DNA of 64,000 bases from Dugong dugon. Its lineage: Eukaryota > Chordata > Mammalia > Sirenia > Dugongidae. The first letter of the stretch is position 1, and the number at the start of each line of letters is the position of its first letter. The position numbers and the translations under genes are program-made. The notes below the pieces were generated by a model. It made no database searches. It had not been told where the DNA came from and was given only the letters and a program-made list of their open reading frames with translations. The stretch is from NCBI GenBank assembly GCA_030035585.1, contig CM057469.1, forward strand, positions 113,376,650-113,440,649. Reading direction: 5' to 3'. This document shows, one piece after another, positions 46,916-58,825 of the stretch.

Positions 46916-47079
46916 TAATTTTGTAATAATGAAGACTACATTGATGTCTCTCCTGGATTATGTGAGCCTTTGATTCTTTCATGTCCAGATCACACACATG
47001 CTCTGTGAAAGTGAGATCCTTTGTTGGTGATTAGGAATGCAAACTGAAGAATGGTGAGAGAAGTCCTGCATAATAACTG

Positions 47080-47275
47080 GGGGGAATGATTTTGTGCCCC
47101 AGGGCAATTTTGGCTATATCTAGGGATATTTTCATTATCACAACTGTGGGTTGGGGGAGCGTTACTGGCATCTAGCCGGTAGACTCCAGGGATGCTTCTA
47201 AACACCCTACAAAGCTGTCCTTCACAACAAAGAATTATCTGGTCTGAAATGTCAGTAGTGTCAAGAAACTTTGGT
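47080..47275 (+). mobile_element. MER5A-like hAT-Charlie DNA transposon
   Basis: 'tgattttgtgccccagggca', 'gcgttactggcatctagccg', 'ttcacaacaaagaattatct', 'ggtctgaaatgtcagtagtg' run in MER5A order. Ends decayed. Confidence 0.85.
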
Positions 47276-47563
47276 GGATAGAAATGGAAAGGAATTCATG
47301 GTTGAGGAGAAGCAGGTAGCAGTCAAATAGTGGTTGTTAGTAAAGAACACAGAAAATATAATTTCCACATGAGAAGTAAATATGAGGCATTTTTATTACT
47401 GGCAATTTTAAAGAAGTTCTAAATAAAGTACAATATGATCCTCTTTCCATCTCCTCACACACTTTTAGCAAAACTCCATATTGTTGAGCATTACTTTGAG
47501 TGTTACATTTCTGATATTTGTCTATTTGGATTTTTGAAGTAATGGTGTGTTAAGAATGACTCC

Positions 47564-48500
47564 CCATAGCATCTGGGGTCTTAAAAGCCTGTGAGCTGCC
47601 ATCTAAGACACTCCACTGGTCTTACTCCTTTGGGAGCAAGGGAGAATGAAGAAAATAGGAAACAAGCAAAAGATTAGTCCAAAGAACTAATGGGCCACAG
47701 CTACCACAGCCTCCACCAGACTGAGTCCAGTACAGCTAGATGGGGCCTAGCCACCACCACTGAATGCTCTAACCCATATCACAACAGAGGGTGCTGGACA
47801 GAGCTGGAGAAGGATGTAGAACAAAATTCTAACTCACAAAAAAAGACCAGATTTACTGGCCCGACAGAGACTAGAGAAACCCTGAGACTATGGTCCCTGG
47901 ACACCCTTTTAGCTCAGTGGTGAAGTCACTCCCAAGGTTCACCATTCAGCCGGGGATTGGACCACCCCATAAAACAAAATGGGACTAATGAGGCACAGCA
48001 ATCCAGGGACAACGACTCGAATGCAGGAGGGGACAAGAAAGCTGGTGAGAGGGAACCCAAGGTTGAGAAGGGACAGTGCTGACATGTCACAGGGTTGTTA
48101 ACCATTGTCATAGGGCAATATGTGTACTAACTGTTTAATGAGAAACTATTTCTTCACCTAAAGTACAAAAAAAAAAAAAAAAACCTATGTGAGATCAAAT
48201 TGACAACAGCAACTCAAAAGGTTCGATGGGAAGCCTAGGGTGCAGTGAGTTGAAGATAATGGTGATGGAATAATTTGGAAAATTATACTGAGAATAGCAG
48301 CACAACTGGAAGAATGTAATTGATGTCACTGAATTGTACATGTAGAAATTTTTGAAATGGTGTATCTTTGGCTATGTATTTTCACCAAAAAAAAAAAAAA
48401 AAGGTCCTCCAATGTCATAAAACATTATGCGTCTGATTGTTTAATGAGAAACTATTTGTTCTGTAAACCTTCATCTAAAGTACAATAAAAAAAACTAAAA
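47564..48500 (+). mobile_element. L1 3'-UTR copy, 5'-truncated, with target-site duplication
   Basis: Flanked by AAGAATGACTCC (47552-47563) and AATAATGACTCC (48501-48512), 11 of 12 bases equal. It ends in an AATAAA-containing A-rich tail, so it inserted by target-primed reverse transcription. It shares ~900 bp with 49515-50662, and its tail is homologous to the 3' UTR of the minus-strand L1 at 21000-21360, which identifies it as L1 3' UTR. It contains two tail units (ends near 48178 and 48500) separated by a ~225-bp spacer. Confidence 0.85.
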
Positions 48501-48583
48501 AATAATGACTCCTCAGCTGAAACTACCAAGGAGTCCCTGTAACATTGTGACTATATTTAGAATTATTGTAGTTTTACTTAAAC

Positions 48584-48785
48584 TAGTTGCCATTGAGTTG
48601 ATTCTAACTCATGGAGACCTCATGTGTGTCAGAGTAGAACTGTGCTGCACAGGGTTTTCAAGGCTGTGACCTTTTGGAAGCAAATCACCAGGCCTTTCTT
48701 CTGAGGTACCTCTGGGTGGGTTTGAACCATTAATATTTCAGTTAGAAGTTGAGTACTTAACCATCTGTGCCACCCAGGGACTCCT
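48584..48785 (-). mobile_element. AfroSINE (long form) with 15-bp duplication
   Basis: Duplication TAGTTTTACTTAAAC / TAGCTTTACTTAACC at 48569-48583 and 48786-48800. Central module at 48650-48705 ('tcaccaggcctttcttctga'), head 'gtgccacccagggactcc'. Confidence 0.95.
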
Positions 48786-48800
48786 TAGCTTTACTTAACC

Positions 48801-49514
48801 GTGTCAAATATTTCCTAGACTTTGAGGAATAGCGGGGGAGTAATGGTTTGCTGTTCTTATACATAAATCCTAAAATTTACATGTCTTAACACAAAATAAG
48901 TGAATTTCTCTTCAGGGCCAATACAAGTGTACTTGGCCAGCAAGAGACTTGCCTTCCATTGTAATTTAGGGACCCTGAATCTGTTCATTTTGTGGTTCTG
49001 CCGTACCAGATTCTCCAGCATGTAGTTAGCAGGTGAAGGACAAGAGAGTGAAGAAGGCACACACACTTCTTAAATACCTAGAGCCCAAACTGAGCTTTAT
49101 TATATTTGTTCGCATTTCATTGAAGAACACCAGTCACATCCAGAGACAAGGAATTGCAGGAATGTAGTTCTTGACCATTCAGCCTCACACCAGCGATAAA
49201 TCTATCTATTGAATAGGGAGTGTGGATTTTGGTGAACAGTTAGCTGTCTTTGATACACATCACAAGATTTTCCATGTGTGTGAGCTTATTTATTTGTTTA
49301 TATTAGCTGTGATAACCAGATACTTTTCTGCAGAAATTCCAGTTGTTCTATTGACATAACTTATGGTCATATTAGGAGCGAAAACTATCAATATTTTTTT
49401 TCTTTACTCACTTGTTTTATTCTTATCAATAAGAGCATGGTCTAGGGGCTGAAAACAATCTCTCCTGTATCAGGCCTCTGTTGCCTCATTCCTCGCAAAG
49501 GAAGGGACGGTATT
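48801..49514. other. No recognised feature
   Basis: Apparently unique sequence between two L1 tails. Confidence 0.4.
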
Positions 49515-50662
49515 ACACACAAAAAGTAACAATCTTTGCTGGTTACTAGGGATGGGAGGGGTGGGGGAGAAATACTAAACAGGCAATAGATAAGCGGTAG
49601 CTTGGGTGAAGGGTGAGACAGTACACAGTACCGGGGAAACCAGCACAACTTGTACAAGGAAAGGTCATGGAAGCCCCATAGACACATCCAAACTCCCTGA
49701 GGGACTGAATTGCTGGGTGGAGGGCTCTGGGGACCATGGTCTCGGGGAACATCTAGCTCAATTGGCATAAAACAGTTTATAAAGACAATGTTCTACATTC
49801 TACCTTGGTGAGTAGTGTCTGGGGTCTTAAAAGCCTGTGAGCAGCCATCTAAGATACTCCACTGGTCTCATCCCTTCGGGAGCAAGGCATAATGAAGAGA
49901 ACAAGATACAAGGAAAAGATTAGTCCAAAGGACTAATGGACCACAGCTAGCAAGGCCTCCACCAGACTGAGTCCAGTACAGCTAGATGGTACCCAGCTAC
50001 CACCACTGACTTCTCTGATCAGAATCACAACAGAGGGTTCTGGCCAGAGCTGGAGAAGGATGTAGAACAAAATTCTTAGTCACAAAAAAAGACCAGATTT
50101 ACTGGCCTAAAGGAGACTGGAGAAACCCCGAGAGTATGGCCCCCAGACACCCTTTTTAGCTCAGTGGTGAAGTCACTCCCAAGGTTCACCGTTCAGCCAG
50201 GGACTGGGCAGCCCCATAAAACAAAACGGGACTAATGAGGCACAGCAGTCCAGGGACAAGGGCTAGAAGGTAAAAGGGAAAAGGAAAGCTGGTGATAGGG
50301 AACCCAAGGATGAGTAAGGACAGTGTTGATGTGTAGGGGGGTTGTTAACCATTGTCATAGGGCAACATGTATACTAACTGTTTAATGAGAAACTATTTTG
50401 TTCTGTAAAACTTCATCTAAAGTGAGAATAGTAGCACAATTGGAAGAGCGTAGTCAATGTCACTGAACTGTGCATGAAGAAATTTTCGAAATGGTGTATC
50501 TTTGGCTATGTATATCTTCACCAAAAAAAGAAAAAAGGTCAAGAAGGGAGAGGGTTGACATGTCATGGGGTCGTTAACCAATGTCATAAAACAATAATAT
50601 ATGTACTACTGTTTAATGAGAAACTATTTGTTCTGTAAACCTTCACCTAATGTACTATTAAA
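49515..50662 (+). mobile_element. L1 3'-UTR copy, longer, 5' edge unclear
   Basis: 49525-49640 matches the start of the 3' UTR of the 21-kb L1 ('aatctttgctggttactagg' against its 'aatctttgagggttaccaga'), followed by a ~550-bp middle block absent from that older L1 ('gtctggggtcttaaaagcct', 'accagactgagtccagtaca'). It too carries a doubled tail: first unit ending near 50420, spacer 50421-50536, second unit 50537-50662. Confidence 0.83.
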
Positions 50663-51674
50663 AGAAATAGAATATACAATTCACCCATTTAAAAAAAAAG
50701 GAGGGGAAAGTAGAGAATTTTTAATTGGAGAAGTTTTTTTTTTTTTTTTTTTTTTTTTTTGCTTTAAGCACTACACATACATCCAACATACTTTTATGTA
50801 TTAAATTGTGGGTTTGTTTGTTTTCTTTTTTATCCTGATCTCAATCTTATCTTGCTTACATTATATTTTGCAGAAATTCAAACATATGTGTGGTATGTAA
50901 ATGGTATCTTTCTCCAGTTTCTATGCAAAACAAACAATTTTCTTTATTTTCATTGTTTATTTCTAGGAGAATTTATAAGAGGATGGCATAAACGATGTGC
51001 TCAAGCAGCGCCACTTCCTCCAACTTCCTCTTGTCAGCCCCAAATATGCGACATTTTCAGTCATCATTTCGTGTGTAATCATGGAGATTCTTAAGTTAAA
51101 GCTCGAATGCTCCTGGTCACATTAAGATATGTGCTTATGTCCTACAGCTGCTACTGGAAATGAAGTGAATTCAATCCCACCATTTACGAAAAGACACATT
51201 CAAGCTGTGAGAATTAACTTTAAGCTGTGAAAAGAGCAGCAGCGGTGGTTGTGTGATGAGCAAGTTATTTAAACACAGTTGGAGTTTTTCTGGTTTTGTA
51301 ATTGCTGCTGTACGTGTTCTGATACAAGTGCTTTGCATAGAAAGTGCAAGGGAAAAAAAAAGATGCATGTACATGGCATCATCAAAAAGAGAAATCAACT
51401 AAAGCAAATAGCCATTACCTGCCTTTTTAAAAATGCAGAGCTTCCCTTTGAATTAAAAGTCCTTTATTTAAAGGTCATTAGATCATGCAGAAAACATTGT
51501 AAGAAAAATACTTTGAATTTTCTCACTTAGGACACAGAGAGTATTTGAAGATCGACTAGGCCATCATATCAACTCAGGGGGTAGAGATGGAATGAGGTAG
51601 CCAGGCCTACAAGTCCAACTCAGCACAGCTCTGAGATTTATTGGTCTAAGCAGATATGTGTTAGGTTTAGACAG
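50663..51674. other. T-tract and unrecognised sequence
   Basis: A T-tract of about 24 bases lies at 50737-50760. No gene or repeat recognised after it; 50980-51190 is locally less AT-rich. Confidence 0.4.
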
Positions 51675-51862
51675 CTGTTGTTGTTAGTTGTCATCGAGTC
51701 GATTCTGACGCATGGTGACCGCATGTATGTAGAGTGGAACTGCTCTATAGGATTTTCAAGGCTGTGACCTTTCAGAAGTAGATCACCAGGCCTGTCTTCT
51801 GAGGCCCTTCTGGTGGATTTGAACTGCCATCCTTTCAGCTAGTAGTTGAGTACTTAACAACT
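51675..51862 (-). mobile_element. AfroSINE (long form)
   Basis: 'gttgtcatcgagtcgattct', 'tggtgaccgcatgtatgtag', central module 'gatcaccaggcctgtcttct', then 'catcctttcagctagtagtt'. Confidence 0.92.
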
Positions 51863-52398
51863 TTAGGAAGAAAGGGGGCAGATTCTTAGACATCACAAAG
51901 TAAGCATATGGCATTATCAATGGGAGTTGATCCACTTTAATATAGCGAGGTTTCCTGTGGCTTAAACTCTGCTGGCTTTTGACTTCTTTGGGCTCTGGGT
52001 TAAAAATTGCAACTAAATGAAGTTCAAGATAATCTTACTCATGATTAAGGGAAAGATATGCTGATTTGACTTCACAAAAATGAATCTTAAGGTCATAAGC
52101 TTCGTGGGGGAGGGACCTAGATCTAGATTTTACTAACTTAACATGTATTTTATTTAGCACTTACTATGGACAAAACCATGGAAGGAAACAACAATCTACA
52201 ATTATGTGCAAATTTCTAGAATCTTACAAACTAGAGCAGAGTAGATATGGAATCTACACCAATGACTATACTAAGGTAGAAATTAACAACTGCCATAAGA
52301 TAAGCGAAGATGAAATGATCACAGAAATTCAGAAAACAGGGGCTCTGCTTGCATGTGGTGGGGTGCATCAAAAGCGTCATGGAAACGGGAATATTTGA
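51863..52398. other. No recognised feature
   Basis: Apparently unique. A fragment near 52145-52170 ('tttatttagcacttactatg') may be old MIR or L2 sequence. Confidence 0.35.
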
Positions 52399-52590
52399 AC
52401 CGGGCTTAAGTTAACTGCTTAAGCCCTCAGCTACTAACTGAGAAGTTGGCAGTTCAAATCCACTCAGAGGTGCCCAGGAAGAAAAATCAGCTATTGAAAA
52501 GCCTATGGAGTACAGTTCTGCTCTAACACATATGGGGCCACCATGAGTTGGAATCCACTCGACAGCAACTGGTTTGGTTTTGGTTTTAAG
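52399..52590 (+). mobile_element. AfroSINE (long form), diverged head
   Basis: 'ctactaactgagaagttggc', 'agttcaaatccactcagagg', 'tgcccaggaagaaaaatcag', 'atgagttggaatccactcga', GTTT-rich tail. The first ~25 bp of the head are decayed. Confidence 0.9.
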
Positions 52591-53950
52591 ATAAGTGAAG
52601 GATTTGGATATAAAGCAGTCATGTGGGAGCGTTTTAGGTAAAGAGATTTTTATTTGGTAATAAGATATGGCAATTGGAAAGTAAGTAAATCTGTTTGACT
52701 TTATCATGGAGTAAGTGAAGAAGAAATAAGTTTGTAGAACTATACCCAGGGTGTGATTACAGAGACTCTCAAATACTGGACTAAAGTGTTGGAACTTTAT
52801 TGAGTTCACAACTGAGAGTTACTGTTGATGTTCTAAGAAGAGGGTTAAGGAGGTCTGCTTTAGCGGAGTGAATTTTGCAACAATGTAGGATAATCAGAAG
52901 ATGGGAAAAATGAAACTGGGAAGAGTTGTTAGTGGGTTACTGCAGTAACAATGGTCGTGAATGTCTGACAGTATTAGCTGTGGTGGAAAGAATAACAGAT
53001 GTGAGCATTAGTCAAAGGTGGAAAGGATAGAGAAGAGAAGGCACGTGCAACAGAATTTCATCATCACTGTGGGTGAGCACTAGAGAAAGACAGCCCTGAC
53101 ATTTCAAATCTGGATATCTAGGAGGATAGGAACATATCCTTAATTTGAATAAGGGCTATATAAGGAAAATATGGTTAGGAAAAGAACTAAGTATAAATAT
53201 TAAATATGTACCCTAAATGCTAAGTAGAACTACGTTGATATTTTAACATGTAAAAATAAGTTTTTAACATGGTTTCCTAAGGATTAAAATAATATAGTAA
53301 TGACAAAGTCAAATTCCCAAGGAAAACGAAGACTGATTGATATAACCCTCAAGTCTGCCCATTATCTACCTCAGCACCTGATAACATTCAGATTAATCAT
53401 CTCATTGCTATCTTCTGCATTTTACTTGATTCAGAAGATTTCTCTTTAGGAAGGTCAAAGGACTCTAGTTATGTGAATATTAATGGCCAAATTGGCTTGT
53501 TAAATTATTTTTGCCAAGTTACCTTTGGCTTTTAATAACCATTAACAGTACAAACAATGGCCATGAACTTTGCAGATATATAGTTTTTCATGACCTTCTC
53601 CTGGGGAATAAGAATAAAACGAACTAATGGAAAATTAGCACATGTGATTAGTAAAACTTCTGGAGGGCAAAGGAAGGAGATCATGTGGTCTGTGTTAGAT
53701 TGAGAGAAAACTTCTGTGCCAAAGTATCCTTGAAGCCAGAGAGAAGTTAAATATAGCTTAGAGGAACTTAGAAGTGAGGGGCAAAAGAGATTCTAAGGCT
53801 TAATTGGCAATTTTTTCCCATAAAAGTAATAAATAGACCCTGAACTGTAATTCAAAATGCAAAAAAGGCACACAAGAACAAATAATCTTTCCAAAATGAA
53901 CATTTAAGTGCCTTTCATTCCAGTCTTCTCTTTGCATATATATGTTGCTG
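52591..53950. other. Mostly unrecognised; possible ancient repeat near 52900-53040
   Basis: 'gttactgcagtaacaatggt' and 'tgtggtggaaagaataacag' resemble an old mammalian interspersed repeat also suspected at 57250-57500. Family not determined. Confidence 0.35.
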
Positions 53951-54003
53951 GTGACCTTTCAGTTACCAGCTGAGTGCTTAACCATTGCACAGTTTGGGCT
54001 CCT
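53951..54003 (-). mobile_element. AfroSINE head fragment
   Basis: 'gacctttcagttaccagctg', 'agtgcttaaccattgcacag' and 'tttgggctcc': only the tRNA-like head. Confidence 0.78.
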
Positions 54004-54074
54004 TCTGCCCGTATATACAGATCTTTAAGTCATTCATTCATTCATTATTAAGATCAAACTCTGTTGCATACAAT

Positions 54075-54302
54075 GATTTAGACCAAGGCCTCTCAACCAG
54101 AGACAATTTTGCCACACTGAGAACCTTTGGCATTGTCTGGAGGTATTTTAGACTATCACAATTTAGGGCTGGGGGGCTACTGGCACCGAATGGGTAGAAA
54201 TCGGAGATGTTGCTAACATCTCACAAGATACAGAACAGCCCCTCATAATAAAGGAATATACAGCCAAAAATGTAAATATTGCTGAGGTTGAAAAACCCTA
54301 AT
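54075..54302 (+). mobile_element. MER5A-like hAT-Charlie DNA transposon, near complete
   Basis: 'aaggcctctcaaccagagac', 'aattttgccacactgagaac', 'ctttggcattgtctggaggt', 'gctactggcaccgaatgggt', 'aacagcccctcataataaag', ending 'gctgaggttgaaaaacccta'. These are the MER5A blocks with both ends recognisable. Confidence 0.9.
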
Positions 54303-54411
54303 CTGGATGCTAGGGATTCAGTATTTTATAAAACAAACTTTCTGTTTTCATAAAGATTTCTTATAATCATAGGAGTTACATAATAAATAAATATGAATAT
54401 ATATATTATAT

Positions 54412-56968
54412 ATGTTGTTTTTGTTGTTGATGGACGCCAACAAATCACTTCCAACTCATACCACTCCTACATTCAACAGAACGAAATGCAGCCCGGTCCT
54501 GCTCCATTCTCACAATCATTGCTATGCATGATGTCCTTCTTCAGGTATTGGACCCTCCTGATATATGTCAAAAGTGAGATGAAGTTTCACCATCCTCACT
54601 TATAAGGAGCATTCTGGATGTACTTCAGAGACAAATTTGTTTGTTCTTCTGGCAGTCCATGGTATATTCAATATTTTTGCCAACACTGTAATTCAAATGA
54701 GTCAATTCTTCTTCAGTCTTCCTTATTCATTGTTCAGCTTTCACATGCATATGAGGCCATTGAAAATACCAAGGCTTGGGTCAGGCACACCTTAGTCCTC
54801 AAAGTGGCATCTTCGCTTTTTAACACTGTAAAGAGGTCTTTTGCAGCAAATTTGACCAGTGCAATATGTCATTTGATTTCTTTAGGTATTTTTTTCCTTG
54901 GGCCTTGATTGTAGATCCAAGTAAAATGAAATCCTTGAGAACTTCAATATTTTCTCCATTTATCATAATGTGCTTATTGGTCCACTTGTGGGGATTTTTG
55001 TTTTCTTTATATCAAGGTGTAACTCATACTGAAGGCTATAGTCTATGATCTTCATCAGTAAGTGCTTCAAGTCCTCTTTGCTTTCAGAAAGCAAAGCTGC
55101 ATCATCTGTGTATCACAGGTTGCTAATGCGTCTTCCTCCAATCCTGATGCCTCCTTCTTCTTCATATAGTTCAGCTTCTCGGATTATTTGCACAGAATAC
55201 GTATTGGATGAGTTTGGTGAAAGGATACAATACCAATATGCAACTTTTTTTGTTGTAAACCATGCAATATCCCCTTGTTCTGTTCAAACAACTGCCTCTT
55301 GGTTTTGTACAGGTTCCTCATGAGCTCAATTAAGTGTTTTGGAATTCCCATTCTTTGCAAAGTTATCCATAATTTTTTTATGATCCACACAGTCAAATGT
55401 CTTTGCGTAGTCAATAAAACACAGGTAAAAACCTTTCTGGTATTCTCTGCTTGCAACCAAGATCCATCTGACATCAGCAATGATATCTCTCATTCCATGT
55501 TCTCTTCTGAAATCTGGCTTGAATTTCTGGTAGCTCCCTGTCTATGTACTGCTGCAGCCATTTTCGAATGATCTTCAGCAAAATTTTACTTGCGTGTGAT
55601 ATTAATGATATCGGGTGATAATTTTTGCATTCTTTTGGATCACCTTTCTTTGGAATGGGCACAAATAAGGATCTCTTCCAGTCATTTGGTCAGGTAGCTG
55701 TCTTCAGAATTTTTTGGCATAGACCAGTGAGCACCTCCAGTGCTGTATCCATTTGTTGAAACATCTCAGTTGACATTTCATCAGTTCCTGGAGACTTGTT
55801 TTTCACCAATGCCGTCAGTGCAGCTTGGTTTTCTTCTTTCAGTATCATTGGTTCTTGATCATATGCTACCTCCTGAAATGACTGAATGTTGACCAATTCT
55901 TTTTGGTGCAGTGACTCTGTGTATTCCTTCCACTTTCTTTTGATGCTTCCTGTGTCGTTCAATATTTTGCCCACTGAATCCTTCAATATTGCAACTCAAG
56001 GCTTGAATTTTTTCTTCAGTTCTTTCAGTTTGGGAAATGTTGACCGTATTCTTCCTTTTTGATTTTCTAATTACAAGTCTTTGCACATTTCATTTATAAT
56101 ACTTCACTTTGTCTTCTCGAGCCAGCCTTTGAAATCATCTGTTCAGCTTTTTTGCTTCATCATTTCTTCCATTCACTTTAGCTACTCTACATTCAATTGC
56201 AAGCTCTAGAGTCTCTTCTGACATCCGATTTGGTCTTTTCTTTCCTTCTTAATGACCTTTTACTGTCTTCATTTATGATGTCCTTGATGCCATTCCACAA
56301 CTTGTCTGGATTTCGGTCATTAGTGTAATAGTGTTCAGTGCATCAAATCTATGCTTGAGAGTCTCCAAATTCAGGTGGGATATACTCAAAGTCATACTTT
56401 GGCTCTCGTGAACTTGTTTTAATTTTCTTCAGCTTCATCTTAAACTTGCAAATTACTAATTGATGGTCTGTTCTTCAGGTGCCCTTCATCTTGCTCTGAC
56501 TGATATTGAGTTCTTCCATTGTGCCTTTCCAGAGATGTAGTCAATTTGATTCCTGTGTATTCCATCTGGCAAGGTCCACGTGTATAGTCGTAGTTTATGT
56601 TGTTGAAAAAAGATATTTCCAATGAAGGTGCCGAAAGCTTTAATCTATCCACGTCATTAAGGTGGACTTTATTTTGTGGAGTCAGTTCTTCCCCAGTCGT
56701 ATTTTGAGTGTCATCCAACCTGAGTGGCTCAACTTCAAGCACTATATCAGACAACATTCCATTGCTACCCATAAGGTTTCCACTGATTTTTTTTTTGGAA
56801 GTAGACTGCCATATCCTTATTCCTAGACTGTCTTAATCTGGTAGCTCCACTGAAATCTGTCTACCATAGGTTACCCTACTAGTATTTGAAATACGGGTGG
56901 CATATCTTCCAGCATCACAACACATAAGCCACCACAGTATAACAAACTGACAGACAAGTGGTGGAGAT
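54412..56968 (-). mobile_element. RTE/BovB-clade LINE, minus strand, endonuclease part deleted
   Basis: Plus-strand left edge is the complemented tail ('gttgtttttgttgttgatgg'), right edge the complemented 5' UTR ('cagtataacaaactgacaga'). RT blocks on the minus strand: KKGDPKECKNYHPISLISH at 55662-55474, and a mutated catalytic box YTDD near 55110. About 2.56 kb, some 0.65 kb short of full length. The missing part is most of the endonuclease, at a junction near 56620-56632. Also many stops; inactive. Confidence 0.92.
55474..55986 (-). pseudogene. RTE linker and reverse-transcriptase N-terminal remnant
   Basis: Minus-strand open stretches with GKILNDTGSIKRKWKEYTES, 'ILKEENQAALTALVKNKSPG', 'DEMSTEMFQQMDTALEVLTG' and, in another frame, IPKKGDPKECKNYHPISLIS. 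The same blocks occur in the copy at 41064-44309. Frameshift near 55690. Confidence 0.85.
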
Positions 56969-57159
56969 ATCTCTATATCTTTATATCTCCTAAAAGGTAT
57001 TAGAGAGTGATAGTAAGGAGTACAATTGTTATAGGGTGGCCATGGAAATTCCCTAAAATAATAAATCATCTGAGCAAACAAACATGAAGTAAGGGGGCTA
57101 ATCATGTGGTTATCTGGGTAAAGTGTAGGTAGGCACAGCTATCCTGAGAAGGAAGTGTG

Positions 57160-57510
57160 TTTAGTATGTTCAAAGAAAATCAAGGAGGCCCAGTGTTCCT
57201 AGAATGTACTGAGGAGCAGATTGTTAGGAGATGAAGTCAGAAGATCAATGGTGACCAAATTGTGTCTTGCATTTTTAAAAGGAAACGATTTGGGACTTTT
57301 TCTCTAGATGAGAGGGGAAGCCTTTGGAAGGTATCAGAGAAGAGACATAATCAGATTTGCATTTTTAAACATCATTCTGTTTCTCACTTGAGAAGACTAG
57401 AAGGCAGCAAGTTTAGGCTATTGAGATTATCCAGCTGAGAAATTATTATGGTTTGGACCAAAGTAATAGTGATAATGATGGGTAAGAAATTATTGGATTC
57501 TGGATATGTT
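57160..57510 (+). repeat. Ancient mammalian interspersed repeat, tentative
   Basis: 'agaggggaagcctttggaag', 'agagacataatcagatttgc' and 'ttatggtttggaccaaagta' recall an old repeat common in mammals ('gaagccattgaagg', 'atgatctgatttgcat', 'atggtggcttgga'). Class not determined. Confidence 0.45.
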
Positions 57511-57514
57511 TTGA

Positions 57515-57668
57515 ACAAAAACTAAACCCGTTGCTGTCGAATCAGTTCCGACTTATAGAGACCCTTTAGGACAGAGCAGAGCTGCCCCATAAGGTTTCTA
57601 AGAAGTGGCTGGTGGATTTGAACTGCTAGCCTTTTCGTTGGCAGCCATAACTCACTGTAGCTTTTAAC
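57515..57668 (-). mobile_element. AfroSINE (short form)
   Basis: 'cgttgctgtcgaatcagttc', 'gagaccctttaggacagagc', 'tggtggatttgaactgctag', then a disturbed head. Confidence 0.9.
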
Positions 57669-58825
57669 CATGAGTCAAATATTTTGTCATTGGAGGCTAA
57701 GACCTCCAAATCAGCAGAGCTTAAGTTTGCTGGGATGGGAGACAAATATTCTGTGACTGGGTTATAGAGTATACTAATGAAAGGATCCACTTCTACCCAT
57801 TGATTCCTGGGTCCATGTATTCTGGCTATGGGAGGGAAAGTACCATATAATAAATTTAATTCAAAGCATATATCACATTATAAGACATAAGTCCATCTTT
57901 TCAGGGTGTAGTCTCCCGGCTGCTACGGTAACTAAGTCTTTGTAAGCCATTTCATCTTTTAAATATCCTAGCTGTTTCTTGGTGGTGGAGCATGTGGTTG
58001 ACCATCTATCATACCCAGCTTTCTGGAAATCTGCACTTTGAGGTGCCTGTGAGGCGGTTGGCCACTGGGTGCTGCTAACCACTCTGCACTATATGTGCCT
58101 TGAGAGAGGAACAAACCAGAACCAGAGAGAAAAACATCTTCCGCCTCAACTGTCCCTCTAGTGCCCTCTAGGTGACAAAGCTTAACATTGAACTAGCTGG
58201 CAAAAAAGAAATATTTACAGGGCCCAAATCCATTATCACAGAAGGGTGGATTTAAAGCTAAGATTAGGTGATACATTAAAAACTAGTACACTTTATACTG
58301 TAAAAGTCCAGGTATGAGATTTTTGTGGCTTATATGGAAGCTTCACAGTACTGCAGAATCAGAATTCATATATCTTTGGTTATGATGTCCACCTGGTTGC
58401 AGATGCTTCAAGACCAAACCCATGTACCAGGAAGCAATGTTGAGGAAGAAAGAGAAACCTGGTCCTTTCCTTTAAAGCTATGGCTTTGGAATTTGCATAC
58501 ATCACTTCACATGCATCCCAGCTTCCACACCTTGGTTATAGGGACACAGCTGGTTACAATAGAGGTTGGATTTTGCAATCTTTAGCTGGGCAGCCAGTGG
58601 CCAGCTAAAATTCAGGGATTATATAGCTATAGGAAGAAAGGAAAGTGGATACTGAGAGCCGACTAAAATTTATTCCCTCAGTGTTAGTAAGTTTGGAATG
58701 CCTATTATACATTCACATATCTGCTAATATGATGACATTCCTTGAATTGAGATCACACTGTACCTCTTTTTTAATCTAATTTTTCAGCATAAAATATTTC
58801 CACAGCAATAAGTATCTTACTGCTT
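57669..58825. other. No recognised feature
   Basis: About 1.15 kb; nothing assigned. Confidence 0.4.

Noticed and set aside
50737-50760. T-tract as a Pol III terminator or A-tail of a minus-strand insertion
   Set aside because: No SINE or retrocopy is attached on the expected side.
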